Below are positions 5,109 to 11,470 of a DNA stretch of 11,470 nt, piece after piece (within the stretch, counting starts at the first letter, position 1; each line of letters opens with the position of its first letter). The notes beneath the pieces are model-generated. The model searched no databases, was not told the DNA's origin, and saw only the letters and a list, made by a program, of their open reading frames with translations. The stretch covers positions 1 through 11,470 of the forward strand of contig JAIKYL010000205.1 in assembly GCA_024683255.1 (NCBI GenBank), read 5' to 3'. Source of the stretch: Bacteroidales bacterium. GTDB taxonomy: Bacteria > Bacteroidota > Bacteroidia > Bacteroidales > UBA932. Both the position numbers and the translations under genes were made by a program.

Positions 5109-6347
5109 ATGCAAAGTCACATCCTGGATATCAATCTGTGGGAGAGCGGCGAACTCAAGCTGAGCTGGGTCCGCGCACATATGCCCCTGCTGGAAGGCAT
5201 CGAAAAGGATTTCCGTAAAACGCAGCCCTTCAAGGGCCTGAAGGTGGCCCTGAGCGTGCACCTGGAAGCCAAGACGGCCCACCTGTGCGAGGTTATGGCC
5301 GCCGGCGGAGCGGAAATGTACATCACCGGCTCCAACCCCCTTAGCACGCAGGACGACGTAGCCGCCGCCCTGGTTCACGAAGGCCTCAACGTCTTTGCCA
5401 TCCACGGCTGCACGGAAGAAGAATACTTTGCCGATATCCGCCGCGTGCTGGAAGTGGGTCCCAACATCATTATCGACGACGGTGGGGACCTGGTGACCAC
5501 CCTGCATAACGAATTCCCGGAGCTACTGCCGGGCGTGATCGGCGGCTGTGAGGAAACCACCACCGGCATCCTGCGCCTCAAGGCCATGGACGCCGCGGGC
5601 AAGCTCACCTTCCCCATGATGCTGGTGAACGACGCAGACTGCAAGCACCTGTTTGACAACCGCTACGGCACGGGCCAGAGCGTGTGGGACGGCATCAACC
5701 GCACCACCAACCTCATTGTGGCCGGCAAGAACGTGGTGGTGGCCGGATACGGCTGGTGCGGCAAGGGCGTGGCCATGCGGGCCAAGGGCCTTGGCGCGGA
5801 AGTAATTGTAACTGAGGTGGATCCCGTGAAGGCCATGGAGGCCGTAATGGACGGATTCAAGGTAATGCCCATGCGGGAAGCCGCTGCGGAAGGGGATTTC
5901 TTTGTAACCGTAACGGGTTGTGCCGATGTAATCGGCCCGGAAGATTTCCTCCGCATGAAGGACGGCGCCATCTGCTGCAACGCCGGACATTTTGACGTGG
6001 AAGTGGCGGTGGCCAAGCTCAAGGCCATGGCGGTGAGCCACAGGCCCGCCAGGAACAACATCGAGGGTTATGTGCTGGAGAATGGACGCACGGTATACGT
6101 GATTGCCGAAGGCCGCCTGGTGAACCTGGCCGCCGGCGACGGACATCCGGCCGAGATTATGGACATGTCCTTTGCCATCCAGGCCCTCAGCGCCCGCTAT
6201 CTGGCCGATAACCGGGGCAAGATTTCCCAGAAACTGAACAACGTTCCCGCAGAGATTGACCGCGAGGTGGCCCTCCGCAAACTGGCCGACTGGGGCATCG
6301 AGATTGATACCCTCACCCCCGAACAGCATAAATATCTATTTGGTTAG
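5109..6347 (+). CDS. ahcY: Adenosylhomocysteinase (S-adenosyl-L-homocysteine hydrolase), short form
   Basis: A 412-residue enzyme that splits S-adenosylhomocysteine into adenosine and homocysteine in the cytosol, removing the product inhibitor of methyltransferases. Visible marks are H51, the GSNPLSTQDD loop (74-83), DDGGD (123-127), GCEETTTG (146-153), K179 with D183-N184 in NDADCKHLFDN, the NAD-binding GYGWCGKG (213-220) followed by AKGLGAEVIVTEVDP, and NAGHFD (291-296). Catalytic and NAD-binding residues are intact. It lacks the insertion and the C-terminal K-P-D-H-Y-R-Y end of the long bacterial/eukaryotic form and ends in LTPEQHKYLFG, like archaeal and Thermotoga enzymes. The ATG at 5109 follows a -7 element by 20 bases. 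Only three bases separate its stop from nhaA, so the two are very likely cotranscribed. Confidence 0.96.
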   Translation: MQSHILDINLWESGELKLSWVRAHMPLLEGIEKDFRKTQPFKGLKVALSVHLEAKTAHLCEVMAAGGAEMYITGSNPLSTQDDVAAALVHEGLNVFAIHGCTEEEYFADIRRVLEVGPNIIIDDGGDLVTTLHNEFPELLPGVIGGCEETTTGILRLKAMDAAGKLTFPMMLVNDADCKHLFDNRYGTGQSVWDGINRTTNLIVAGKNVVVAGYGWCGKGVAMRAKGLGAEVIVTEVDPVKAMEAVMDGFKVMPMREAAAEGDFFVTVTGCADVIGPEDFLRMKDGAICCNAGHFDVEVAVAKLKAMAVSHRPARNNIEGYVLENGRTVYVIAEGRLVNLAAGDGHPAEIMDMSFAIQALSARYLADNRGKISQKLNNVPAEIDREVALRKLADWGIEIDTLTPEQHKYLFG

Positions 6348-6350
6348 AAA

Positions 6351-7781
6351 ATGTCATTGATTCCCATATACTGGTGGAACAAGGAAGTTCACAACTTCAA
6401 GATTTCCCAGGAAAAATTCACCAAGCAGCCGTGGGCCAACGGGGTTATCCTGCTGGGCTGCGTGGTAGTGGCCATGTTACTGGCCAACCTGCCCTTTACC
6501 AAGCACGCGTATCACGCTTTCCTTAACACGGGATTCACCATGAACATCCAGTCGCCGGACGGCGCCATCAACTGGGTGTTCCCACACGGCATGACGGTGG
6601 AGAGGTTCATCAACGACATCCTCATGGTCATCTTCTTCTTCACGGTGGGCCTGGAAATCAAGCGGGAAGTGGTCTGCGGGGAGCTTTCCTCCTTCAAAAA
6701 GGCCATCCTGCCCGTGATAGCGGCTTTTGGCGGCGTGGTATTCCCCGCCCTCATTTACACCATCGTGAACCATGGCACCTTATCGGCCTCCGGCTGGGGC
6801 ATTCCCACAGCCACGGACATTGCCTTTGCGGTGGGCATCCTCTCCATCCTGGGAGACAAGGTTCCCGTTTCGCTCAAGGTGTTCCTTACGGCCCTTGCCA
6901 TTGCCGATGACCTCATTGCCATCCTGGTGGTGGCCTTCTTCTACGGCGGCACCATCCGCCTTCCGTTGCTGTTCATCGCCCTTATGGTGATCTTGTTCGT
7001 GGCCCTCATGAAGAAGCTGGGAGAGAAGCGGATCGGCTTTTATCTTGTTCCCGCCATCATCGTGTGGTTCCTGTTCTACTACAGCGGCATCCACGCCACC
7101 ATGACGGGTGTGGTCATTGCCCTGCTGATCCCCATGGACGCCCGTTACAACCGGGCCAAGTTCCACCGCCGCGCAAAAATCCTGTACGAAGGCCTGGTGG
7201 AATCCGAGCAGGCGCACACCGACGAATCCTTCCCCAACGGCCCGCAGCGCCATTATCTGCGCCGCCTGAGCAGCCTCACCAAGAAGACCATCCCGCCGTC
7301 CTACCGGCTGGAGCACAAGCTCAACCCCGTTGTGAACTTCTTCATCATGCCCATCTTTGCCCTGGCCAATGCCGGTGTGGAGATTCCGGACCTGTCGTAT
7401 TTCAACGTCTTCCACGTGGATCCCGCCCTGGGCGGCGTGGGACTGGGTATCTTCCTGGGCCTGCTGCTGGGTAAACCTATCGGCATTACCCTCGCATCCT
7501 GGATTTCCATCAAGTGCAAGGTGGGAGAAATGCCCGCCAAATCCACCTGGCCCATGCTTTTTGCCGTGGCCTGCCTGGGCGGTATCGGCTTTACCATGAG
7601 CATTTTTGTGGACACGCTCTCCTTTGCGGGAGAAGGCATTACACCGGAGGTTACGCAGCACCTGAGGGATGCCGGCAAGATTGCCGTTTTAATGGGTTCC
7701 GTGTGTTCCGGCATCCTGGGATCGGCCCTTATCGGCGTGGTATCGAATTTGCAGAAACAAAAGGAAACACTTGCTTCTTAG
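6351..7781 (+). CDS. nhaA: Na+/H+ antiporter NhaA
   Basis: A 476-residue NhaA transporter that expels Na+ in exchange for H+ across the inner membrane. Seen are the TM4 motif TATDIAFA (153-160, with D155), the ion-binding pair D186-D187 in ALAIADDLIAI, and the TM10 lysine K375 in LGKPIGI. It is longer than E. coli NhaA because of a hydrophilic, charged insertion at about 263-325, on the cytoplasmic side between membrane helices; as I recall, similar insertions occur in other Bacteroidota NhaA proteins. The start three bases after the ahcY stop fits, since the N-terminus up to residue 27 is a plausible cytoplasmic tail before the first helix. The gene carries no visible promoter of its own. 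Its end is immediately followed by the promoter of the next gene. Confidence 0.95.
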   Translation: MSLIPIYWWNKEVHNFKISQEKFTKQPWANGVILLGCVVVAMLLANLPFTKHAYHAFLNTGFTMNIQSPDGAINWVFPHGMTVERFINDILMVIFFFTVGLEIKREVVCGELSSFKKAILPVIAAFGGVVFPALIYTIVNHGTLSASGWGIPTATDIAFAVGILSILGDKVPVSLKVFLTALAIADDLIAILVVAFFYGGTIRLPLLFIALMVILFVALMKKLGEKRIGFYLVPAIIVWFLFYYSGIHATMTGVVIALLIPMDARYNRAKFHRRAKILYEGLVESEQAHTDESFPNGPQRHYLRRLSSLTKKTIPPSYRLEHKLNPVVNFFIMPIFALANAGVEIPDLSYFNVFHVDPALGGVGLGIFLGLLLGKPIGITLASWISIKCKVGEMPAKSTWPMLFAVACLGGIGFTMSIFVDTLSFAGEGITPEVTQHLRDAGKIAVLMGSVCSGILGSALIGVVSNLQKQKETLAS

Positions 7782-7801
7782 CAACTTAATCCTTATGTTT
7801 G
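7770..7801 (+). promoter_or_regulatory. Predicted promoter of the secreted-protein gene
   Basis: TATGTTTG at 7794-7801 is a full TAnnTTTG match, with CTTG (7770-7773, three of four -33 bases) 20 bases upstream. The -33 part overlaps the last codons of nhaA. Transcription would start near 7806, giving a leader of about 16 nt. This supports the ATG at 7822 as the start, since earlier in-frame ATGs lie within or upstream of the promoter or right at the transcription start. Confidence 0.5.
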
Positions 7802-7821
7802 CAAAAATAAAACCAATTACC

Positions 7822-8397
7822 ATGAAAAAAGCTTTTGCCCTTTTTGCCATCACACTGCTGTCTGTTGGCATCCTGAGCGCCCGTAAACCGGACCATGTTT
7901 CAGTAGTATCCGGCAACGTGAAGATCCTGGGGGAAAAAGAAACCCTCTGCTCTGTAAAATTCGACTATTCCAATACACAGGTGGAAGAAAAACCCCTGAT
8001 GGAATATCTTCAGGAAAAAGGAGACGACTATGTAGCGGACTGGGACGAGGAAGCCACCTTTGCCCAGCAGTACTTCTATGCCTCCTTCAATGACGAGAAC
8101 TCCCGTGGCCTGCAGGTCTTTGCCTTCGGCTCGGAAGATGTCTATGCGTACGAGATGACCATCCACGTGAATGAACTGGATATGGGAGAAGGCGGAAGCA
8201 TGTTCAACCCCTTTGCCCGCAGGGACGCAGGCGGTATGAAGATGTCCGGCACCATAGAATTTAAGGACAAAGAAACCGGTGAGGTTGTCCTTGTCCTTAA
8301 AGTGGATGGAGTCAAAGGCGAGAGCCATGTGAGCCAGCGGGTTCGCATGGGCCTTATGTACGACAATTTGGCCGAAGAGATTGCGGAACTGAATTAA
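7822..8397 (+). CDS. Secreted/periplasmic protein of unknown function
   Basis: A 191-residue protein I do not recognise. Residues 1-20 form a clear signal peptide: a two-lysine N-terminus, the hydrophobic core AFALFAITLLSVGIL and a likely cleavage after LSA. There is no lipobox cysteine, so the mature protein should be soluble in the periplasm or secreted. The mature part is acidic, lacks further membrane helices and looks mostly beta-stranded (for example VYAYEMTIHVNEL, MSGTIEF and EVVLVLKVDGV), with a glycine-rich MGEGGSMFNPFARRDAGG turn at 121-138. C44 is the only cysteine in the mature chain. The frame also opens at 7771, but that start lies inside nhaA and upstream of the promoter. Composition is lower in GC than the surrounding enzymes. 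The TAA shares bases TTAA (8394-8397) with the stop of the convergent aminopeptidase gene. Confidence 0.82.
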   Translation: MKKAFALFAITLLSVGILSARKPDHVSVVSGNVKILGEKETLCSVKFDYSNTQVEEKPLMEYLQEKGDDYVADWDEEATFAQQYFYASFNDENSRGLQVFAFGSEDVYAYEMTIHVNELDMGEGGSMFNPFARRDAGGMKMSGTIEFKDKETGEVVLVLKVDGVKGESHVSQRVRMGLMYDNLAEEIAELN

Positions 8398-9785
8398 CGG
8401 GCGGCCGCCATGGCGGCTTCCACATCATCCGGACTTACAGGCAGGCGCTGGGGACCCAATCTCCTGGCGCCTGTTTCCGTTACCAGGACATCGTCTTCCA
8501 GGCGGATGCCGCCAAAGTCATAGTAGCTCTCCAGCTTGGCGTAGTTCACAAAATCATAGCCCAGGCCTTCCTTCTTGAACTTTTCTATGAGCGCCGGAAT
8601 GAAATAGATGCCGGGTTCGTCCGTAATCACATGACCGGGCTTTAAGCTGCGGGCCATTCTTAACGAGCCCAGACCCAGCTGTTTGGCGCGGGTCTGGTCC
8701 GGGTCGTAGCCCACCAGGTTTTCTCCAAGGTCTTCCATGTCGTGTACGTCCAGGCCCATGTTGTGGCCCAAGCCGTGCGGCTGGAACAGACCGGCGATGC
8801 CCTTGGCCACCATTTCGTCCAGATCTCCCTTTACAATACCCAGGGCACTGAGGCCTTCCAGCATCTTGCGGGCTGTGGCCAGATGTACCTCCCGGTAAGT
8901 GATGCCGGGCTTGGTGAGACTGAAGGCCAGCTGGTTGCAATCATAGACAATCTGATAGACCTCCCGCTGCTTCTGGGTGAACTTGCCGCTGGTGGGATAG
9001 GTGCGGGTGAAGTCGCTGGCATAATGCTCGTTGCTCTCCACGCCGGCATCTATGACCATGAGCTTGCCGGGCTCGATGACGTTGTTATGAAGATGGTTGT
9101 GCAGGGTTTCTCCGTGCTGGGTGAGGATGGTGGGGAAGGAAACACCCCAGCCCTTGGCCAGCGCCACGCCTTCCATCTTGCCCACAATGTCCTGCTCTAC
9201 AATGCCGATTTTGATGGCATCGCGCGCCACGGAATGCATCTCATAGCCAAGGGCGCAAGCCGCGTCAATGGCCTGAATCTCAATATCCTCCTTGATAAGG
9301 CGCATGGAGATGACGGCCTTGATGAGGGGCTCCGAAGGCGTTCCGCCGGGAACCAGCTGCCCCAGCTTCAGGGTATTGTAATACCGGCTGGGCGGCAGGA
9401 AATGAACGGGGCGGCCGCTCTTGCGGGCAAGCGCCGCAGCGTTCTCCACTCCGCCATAGGGGGCGATGTGCTCTATACCCACCTCATCGGCCTTGGAACG
9501 GACGCTGGGCTGAGGGCCCATCCAGATTATGTCGTCAATTTCCACATCGTTGGCAAAAAGGGTTTCCGCGCCGGAATCTATGTCCAGGACGGCGGCCATG
9601 AAGGGTTCGTCCAGGCCGAAGTAATACAGCCAGGAACTGTCCTGACGCCATTTATAGCAATTGTCTTTATACTGGGCAGGAGCTTCTGCATTTCCAACAA
9701 ACAGGATGATACCGCTCTGACCGGCTTCCCGCATCTTTCCAAGCAGGGTTTTACGCCTTCTTACATAGACCTCTTTTGCAAACAT
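8394..9785 (-). CDS. pepP: Xaa-Pro aminopeptidase, M24B metallopeptidase (PepP-type)
   Basis: A 463-residue cytosolic enzyme that removes N-terminal residues preceding proline. The N-terminal creatinase-like domain (about 1-165) contains YYFGLDEP, and the C-terminal pita-bread domain carries all five dinuclear-metal ligands: D246 (VIDAG), D258 (SDFTRTYP), H341 (HGLGH), E390 (DEPGIY) and E430 (RLEDD). LGLDVHD-like residues follow the metal histidine, as in E. coli PepP. The frame extends to 9821, but a -7 promoter element at 9809-9816 lies in the extension and the family N-terminus fits MFAKEVYVRRRKTLL, so I chose 9785. The gene is divergent from the DUF456 gene and convergent, with four shared bases, with the secreted-protein gene. 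Confidence 0.94.
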   Translation of the reverse strand: MFAKEVYVRRRKTLLGKMREAGQSGIILFVGNAEAPAQYKDNCYKWRQDSSWLYYFGLDEPFMAAVLDIDSGAETLFANDVEIDDIIWMGPQPSVRSKADEVGIEHIAPYGGVENAAALARKSGRPVHFLPPSRYYNTLKLGQLVPGGTPSEPLIKAVISMRLIKEDIEIQAIDAACALGYEMHSVARDAIKIGIVEQDIVGKMEGVALAKGWGVSFPTILTQHGETLHNHLHNNVIEPGKLMVIDAGVESNEHYASDFTRTYPTSGKFTQKQREVYQIVYDCNQLAFSLTKPGITYREVHLATARKMLEGLSALGIVKGDLDEMVAKGIAGLFQPHGLGHNMGLDVHDMEDLGENLVGYDPDQTRAKQLGLGSLRMARSLKPGHVITDEPGIYFIPALIEKFKKEGLGYDFVNYAKLESYYDFGGIRLEDDVLVTETGARRLGPQRLPVSPDDVEAAMAAAR

Positions 9786-9798
9786 AGTAGGAATAGTT

Positions 9799-9829
9799 TT
9801 TGTTTGCTCAAAGATAATCAATATTTTTG
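9799..9829 (+). promoter_or_regulatory. Predicted promoter of the DUF456-response regulator operon
   Basis: TTTG (9799-9802) and TATTTTTG (9822-9829) match both consensus elements exactly, with 19 bases between them. Only four bases separate the -7 element from the ATG at 9834, so the expected transcription start falls on or next to the start codon and the message should be leaderless. The region overlaps the oppositely directed pepP promoter. Confidence 0.6.
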
Positions 9830-9840
9830 TGCCATGGAAA
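9809..9840 (-). promoter_or_regulatory. Predicted promoter of the Xaa-Pro aminopeptidase gene
   Basis: On the minus strand TATCTTTG (9809-9816) fully matches the -7 consensus and TTTC (9837-9840) is a three-of-four -33 element 20 bases upstream. The -33 part lies inside the first codons of the divergent DUF456 gene, so the two promoters overlap almost completely. The leader would be about 20 nt. Confidence 0.55.
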
Positions 9841-10328
9841 CTTTTATTGCCATCCTTGCCATCATTTTTGGCATTGTGGGTATCGTGGGCAGCATTGCAC
9901 CGGCGCTGCCCGGCCCGCCCTTGAGCTGGGTGGGAATGCTGGTGCTTTATATCTGGGGAGCCGGGTCCAACGGCGCCGGAGACCCCATGACCACCAAGTT
10001 CCTCCTTATCTGGCTGGGAATTGTAATAGTTGTAAGTCTTCTGGACTATGTGGTTCCGGCCTATTTCACCAAGCTCACCGGCGGCAGCAAATACGGCAGC
10101 TGGGGCGCGGTCATCGGCCTTTTTGTGGGGCTCATCTATCCGCCTGTGGGTATGATCATGGGGTCCCTGCTGGGCGCTTTCCTGGCGGAGTTGCTCTTTG
10201 CCAACAAACCCGCCATCACATCCCTTAAATCGGCCTTCGGAGCCTTCCTGGGCTTCATGTTCGGCACCGGCCTCAAGCTCATCTGCAGCGCCGTAATGCT
10301 GTTCTATATCATCGTTTACGCCTTCTAA
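9834..10328 (+). CDS. DUF456 domain-containing membrane protein
   Basis: A 164-residue, glycine-rich, very hydrophobic protein with about four or five membrane helices. Family marks are the N-terminal IVGSIAPALPGPPLSWVGML (16-35), LLDYVVPAYFTKLTGGSKYG (69-88) followed by SWGAVIGLFVGL, then PPVGMIMGSLLGAFLAELL (103-121) and a last helix, CSAVMLFYIIVYAF. The glycine-zipper-like helices are typical of DUF456, whose biochemical role is unknown. The same frame runs open far upstream through the antisense of pepP. I took 9834 because the protein from METFIAIL matches the family start and because the promoter ends at 9829. The response regulator begins six bases after its stop, so the two genes are probably one operon. 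Confidence 0.85.
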   Translation: METFIAILAIIFGIVGIVGSIAPALPGPPLSWVGMLVLYIWGAGSNGAGDPMTTKFLLIWLGIVIVVSLLDYVVPAYFTKLTGGSKYGSWGAVIGLFVGLIYPPVGMIMGSLLGAFLAELLFANKPAITSLKSAFGAFLGFMFGTGLKLICSAVMLFYIIVYAF

Positions 10329-10334
10329 AAATCT

Positions 10335-11470
10335 ATGGCTTCAAAGATTGGGAAAATCCTGGTAGTGGACGACAACCTGGGCATCCGCCGGGCGCTGGAG
10401 ATCCTTTTGCCCATGCACTTTGCAGAGGTTAAGACCATTCCCTCGCCGGCCACCCTGGTGTCTTCGCTGGAGCAGTTCCGGCCGGACGTGGTGCTGCTGG
10501 ACATGAATTTCAACACCAGCATCAATACCGGCAACGAGGGCCTCTACTGGGCCGGGGAAATCAAGAAGATGGTGCCGGAGGTGGAGGTGGTGCTCTTCAC
10601 CGCTTATGCCGATATCCAGCTGGCCGTGGAGGGGATGAAGCGCGGCGCCTTCGATTTCATTGTGAAGCCCTGGGATAACGACAAACTGATTGAGGTGCTC
10701 ACGGCAGCGAGGGACAAGGCTAGGAAAGCAATGAAGAGAGATGCCCGGTCGGGGCCGGGCATGACGGGAACGGGGACCAACGGCGTCATCCCCGGCTTGA
10801 CCGGGGATCTCATGTTCTGGGGTTCTTCCAAGCCGATGGCGGCCATCCGCAAGACCCTGGACAAGATTGCGCCCACGGATGCCACCGTGCTCATTACCGG
10901 CGAGAACGGTACCGGCAAGGACGTGCTGGCGCGGGAAATCCACGCCCACAGCCTCCGGAGCGGGAAGTCGATGGTGGCCGTAGATGCCGGCGCCATAACG
11001 GAAACCCTGTTCGAGAGTGAACTCTTCGGCCATGTGAAAGGCGCCTTCACGGACGCGCATGCGGACCATATGGGCAAATTTGAGCAGGCCGATGGCGGGA
11101 CGCTGTTCCTGGACGAGATTGGCAACATTCCCCTGCACCTGCAGGCCAAACTGCTGCGGGTAATCCAAAGCCGGAGCGTAGTGCGCGTGGGCGGCTCCCA
11201 GGCCATTCCGGTGAACATCCGGCTCATCTGCGCCACCAACATGGACCTGGAACAGCTGGTGCGGGAAGGCCGTTTCCGGGAAGATTTGTATTATCGGATC
11301 AACACCGTTCACCTTGCCCTGCCCGCCCTCCGCGAACGGAAGGAAGACATTGTCCCACTGGCGCAGCTGTTCCTGGAGCGATATGCACAGAAGTATCACC
11401 GCCAGCTTACCGGCCTGTCTCCGGAAGCCGGGGAAATCCTTAAGGCACAGAGCTGGAACGGCAATATCCG
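10335..11470 (+). CDS. Sigma-54-dependent response regulator, NtrC/AtoC type (3' truncated by window)
   Basis: 378 residues are visible. Residues 7-128 form a receiver domain with the acidic pair D12-D13, the phosphorylated D56 (VVLLDMN), T89 and K111 (IVKPW). Residues from about 159 form an AAA+ sigma-54-activation domain with Walker A GENGTGKD (189-196), the sigma-54 contact loop GAFTDA (236-241), Walker B GGTLFLDE (254-261) and GRFREDLYYRIN (312-323). The usual C-terminal Fis-type helix-turn-helix lies beyond the window. Phosphorylation by a partner histidine kinase, not seen here, would let it hydrolyse ATP and open sigma-54 promoters. The linker (about 129-160) is longer than usual because residues 135-159 are encoded by a double-palindrome repeat. 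The loop reads GAFTDA rather than GAFTGA; as I recall, that variant is common in Bacteroidota. It starts six bases after the DUF456 gene. Confidence 0.93.
   Translation, partial: MASKIGKILVVDDNLGIRRALEILLPMHFAEVKTIPSPATLVSSLEQFRPDVVLLDMNFNTSINTGNEGLYWAGEIKKMVPEVEVVLFTAYADIQLAVEGMKRGAFDFIVKPWDNDKLIEVLTAARDKARKAMKRDARSGPGMTGTGTNGVIPGLTGDLMFWGSSKPMAAIRKTLDKIAPTDATVLITGENGTGKDVLAREIHAHSLRSGKSMVAVDAGAITETLFESELFGHVKGAFTDAHADHMGKFEQADGGTLFLDEIGNIPLHLQAKLLRVIQSRSVVRVGGSQAIPVNIRLICATNMDLEQLVREGRFREDLYYRINTVHLALPALRERKEDIVPLAQLFLERYAQKYHRQLTGLSPEAGEILKAQSWNGNI
10738..10811. repeat. 74-bp double palindromic element inside the response-regulator gene
   Basis: Two inverted copies of one hairpin unit. 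The left copy (10738-10766) reads GAGAT-GCCCGG-TCGGGG-CCGGGC-ATGACG. The right copy (10784-10811), reverse-complemented, reads GAGAT-CCCCGG-TCAAG-CCGGGG-ATGACG. Each has a perfect 8-bp stem (10741-10748 with 10755-10762; 10788-10795 with 10801-10808) and a loop of six or five bases. The copies are 17 bases apart and can also pair with each other into one long hairpin. The stem mismatches between copies are compensated within each copy (G-C swapped for C-G), as in independently maintained palindromes. The element is translated in frame as residues 135-159 (Gly/Thr/Pro-rich) of the linker, with no stop codon. No other copy lies in this window. Confidence 0.8.

Noticed and set aside
8742..10328. 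A single 528-residue plus-strand protein ending in DUF456
   Set aside because: The first 364 residues are antisense to pepP and show no family features. The DUF456 start at 9834 and its promoter explain the real gene.
10741..10808. Hairpins in the response regulator as a transcription terminator or the end of the gene
   Set aside because: No T-run follows either hairpin, and the reading frame continues through intact Walker A, GAFTDA and Walker B motifs.
10341..11399. A 352-residue minus-strand frame
   Set aside because: It lies wholly opposite the receiver and AAA+ domains of the response regulator, whose motifs are unmistakable in the plus frame.

Overview
The window looks like chromosomal DNA from a member of the Bacteroidota, most likely an anaerobic Bacteroidales with a fairly GC-rich genome. 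The evidence is the recurring Bacteroidota -7 promoter element TAnnTTTG in front of most first genes (two with a correctly spaced TTTG -33 element), the absence of clear Shine-Dalgarno sites, and gene types common in that phylum: a His-rich zinc P-type ATPase, a NhaA with an enlarged cytoplasmic loop and a DUF456 protein. I cannot name family or genus.

Layout. Positions 1-108 hold the 3' end of rsmE (16S rRNA methyltransferase, +). It overlaps the 3' end of a convergent YhhN/TMEM86-type lysoplasmalogenase (91-777, -). ComF (857-1621, +) follows, then a complete HicA-HicB toxin-antitoxin pair (1680-2263, +) with its own promoter. HicB converges with a zinc/cadmium-type P1B-ATPase (2260-4233, -). 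Upstream of the ATPase lies FabG (4291-5037, -). A compact two-way promoter region (5061-5088) separates fabG from ahcY (5109-6347, +) and nhaA (6351-7781, +), which look like an operon. A secreted protein of unknown function (7822-8397, +) has its own promoter and converges with an M24 Xaa-Pro aminopeptidase (8394-9785, -). Overlapping divergent promoters then lead into a DUF456 membrane protein (9834-10328, +) and a sigma-54-activating response regulator (10335 to the window end, +, truncated).

The genes are mostly housekeeping (rRNA methylation, fatty-acid synthesis, the methyl cycle, peptide turnover) with ion homeostasis (Zn/Cd export, Na+/H+ exchange) and one toxin-antitoxin module. Coding density is very high: no gap exceeds about 80 bases, and all three convergent pairs overlap at their stop codons. 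There are no tRNA or rRNA genes, insertion sequences or CRISPR arrays.

The most unusual structure is a 74-bp double palindrome (10738-10811) inside the response-regulator gene. It consists of two inverted copies of a 28-29-nt hairpin unit and is translated in frame as extra residues in the linker between the receiver and AAA+ domains. It looks like a dispersed palindromic repeat that landed in a gene. Next in interest are a perfect 15-bp palindrome in front of the metal ATPase, an operator-like palindrome between the two promoter elements of hicAB, and two promoters placed so close to their start codons that the transcripts should be leaderless or nearly so.
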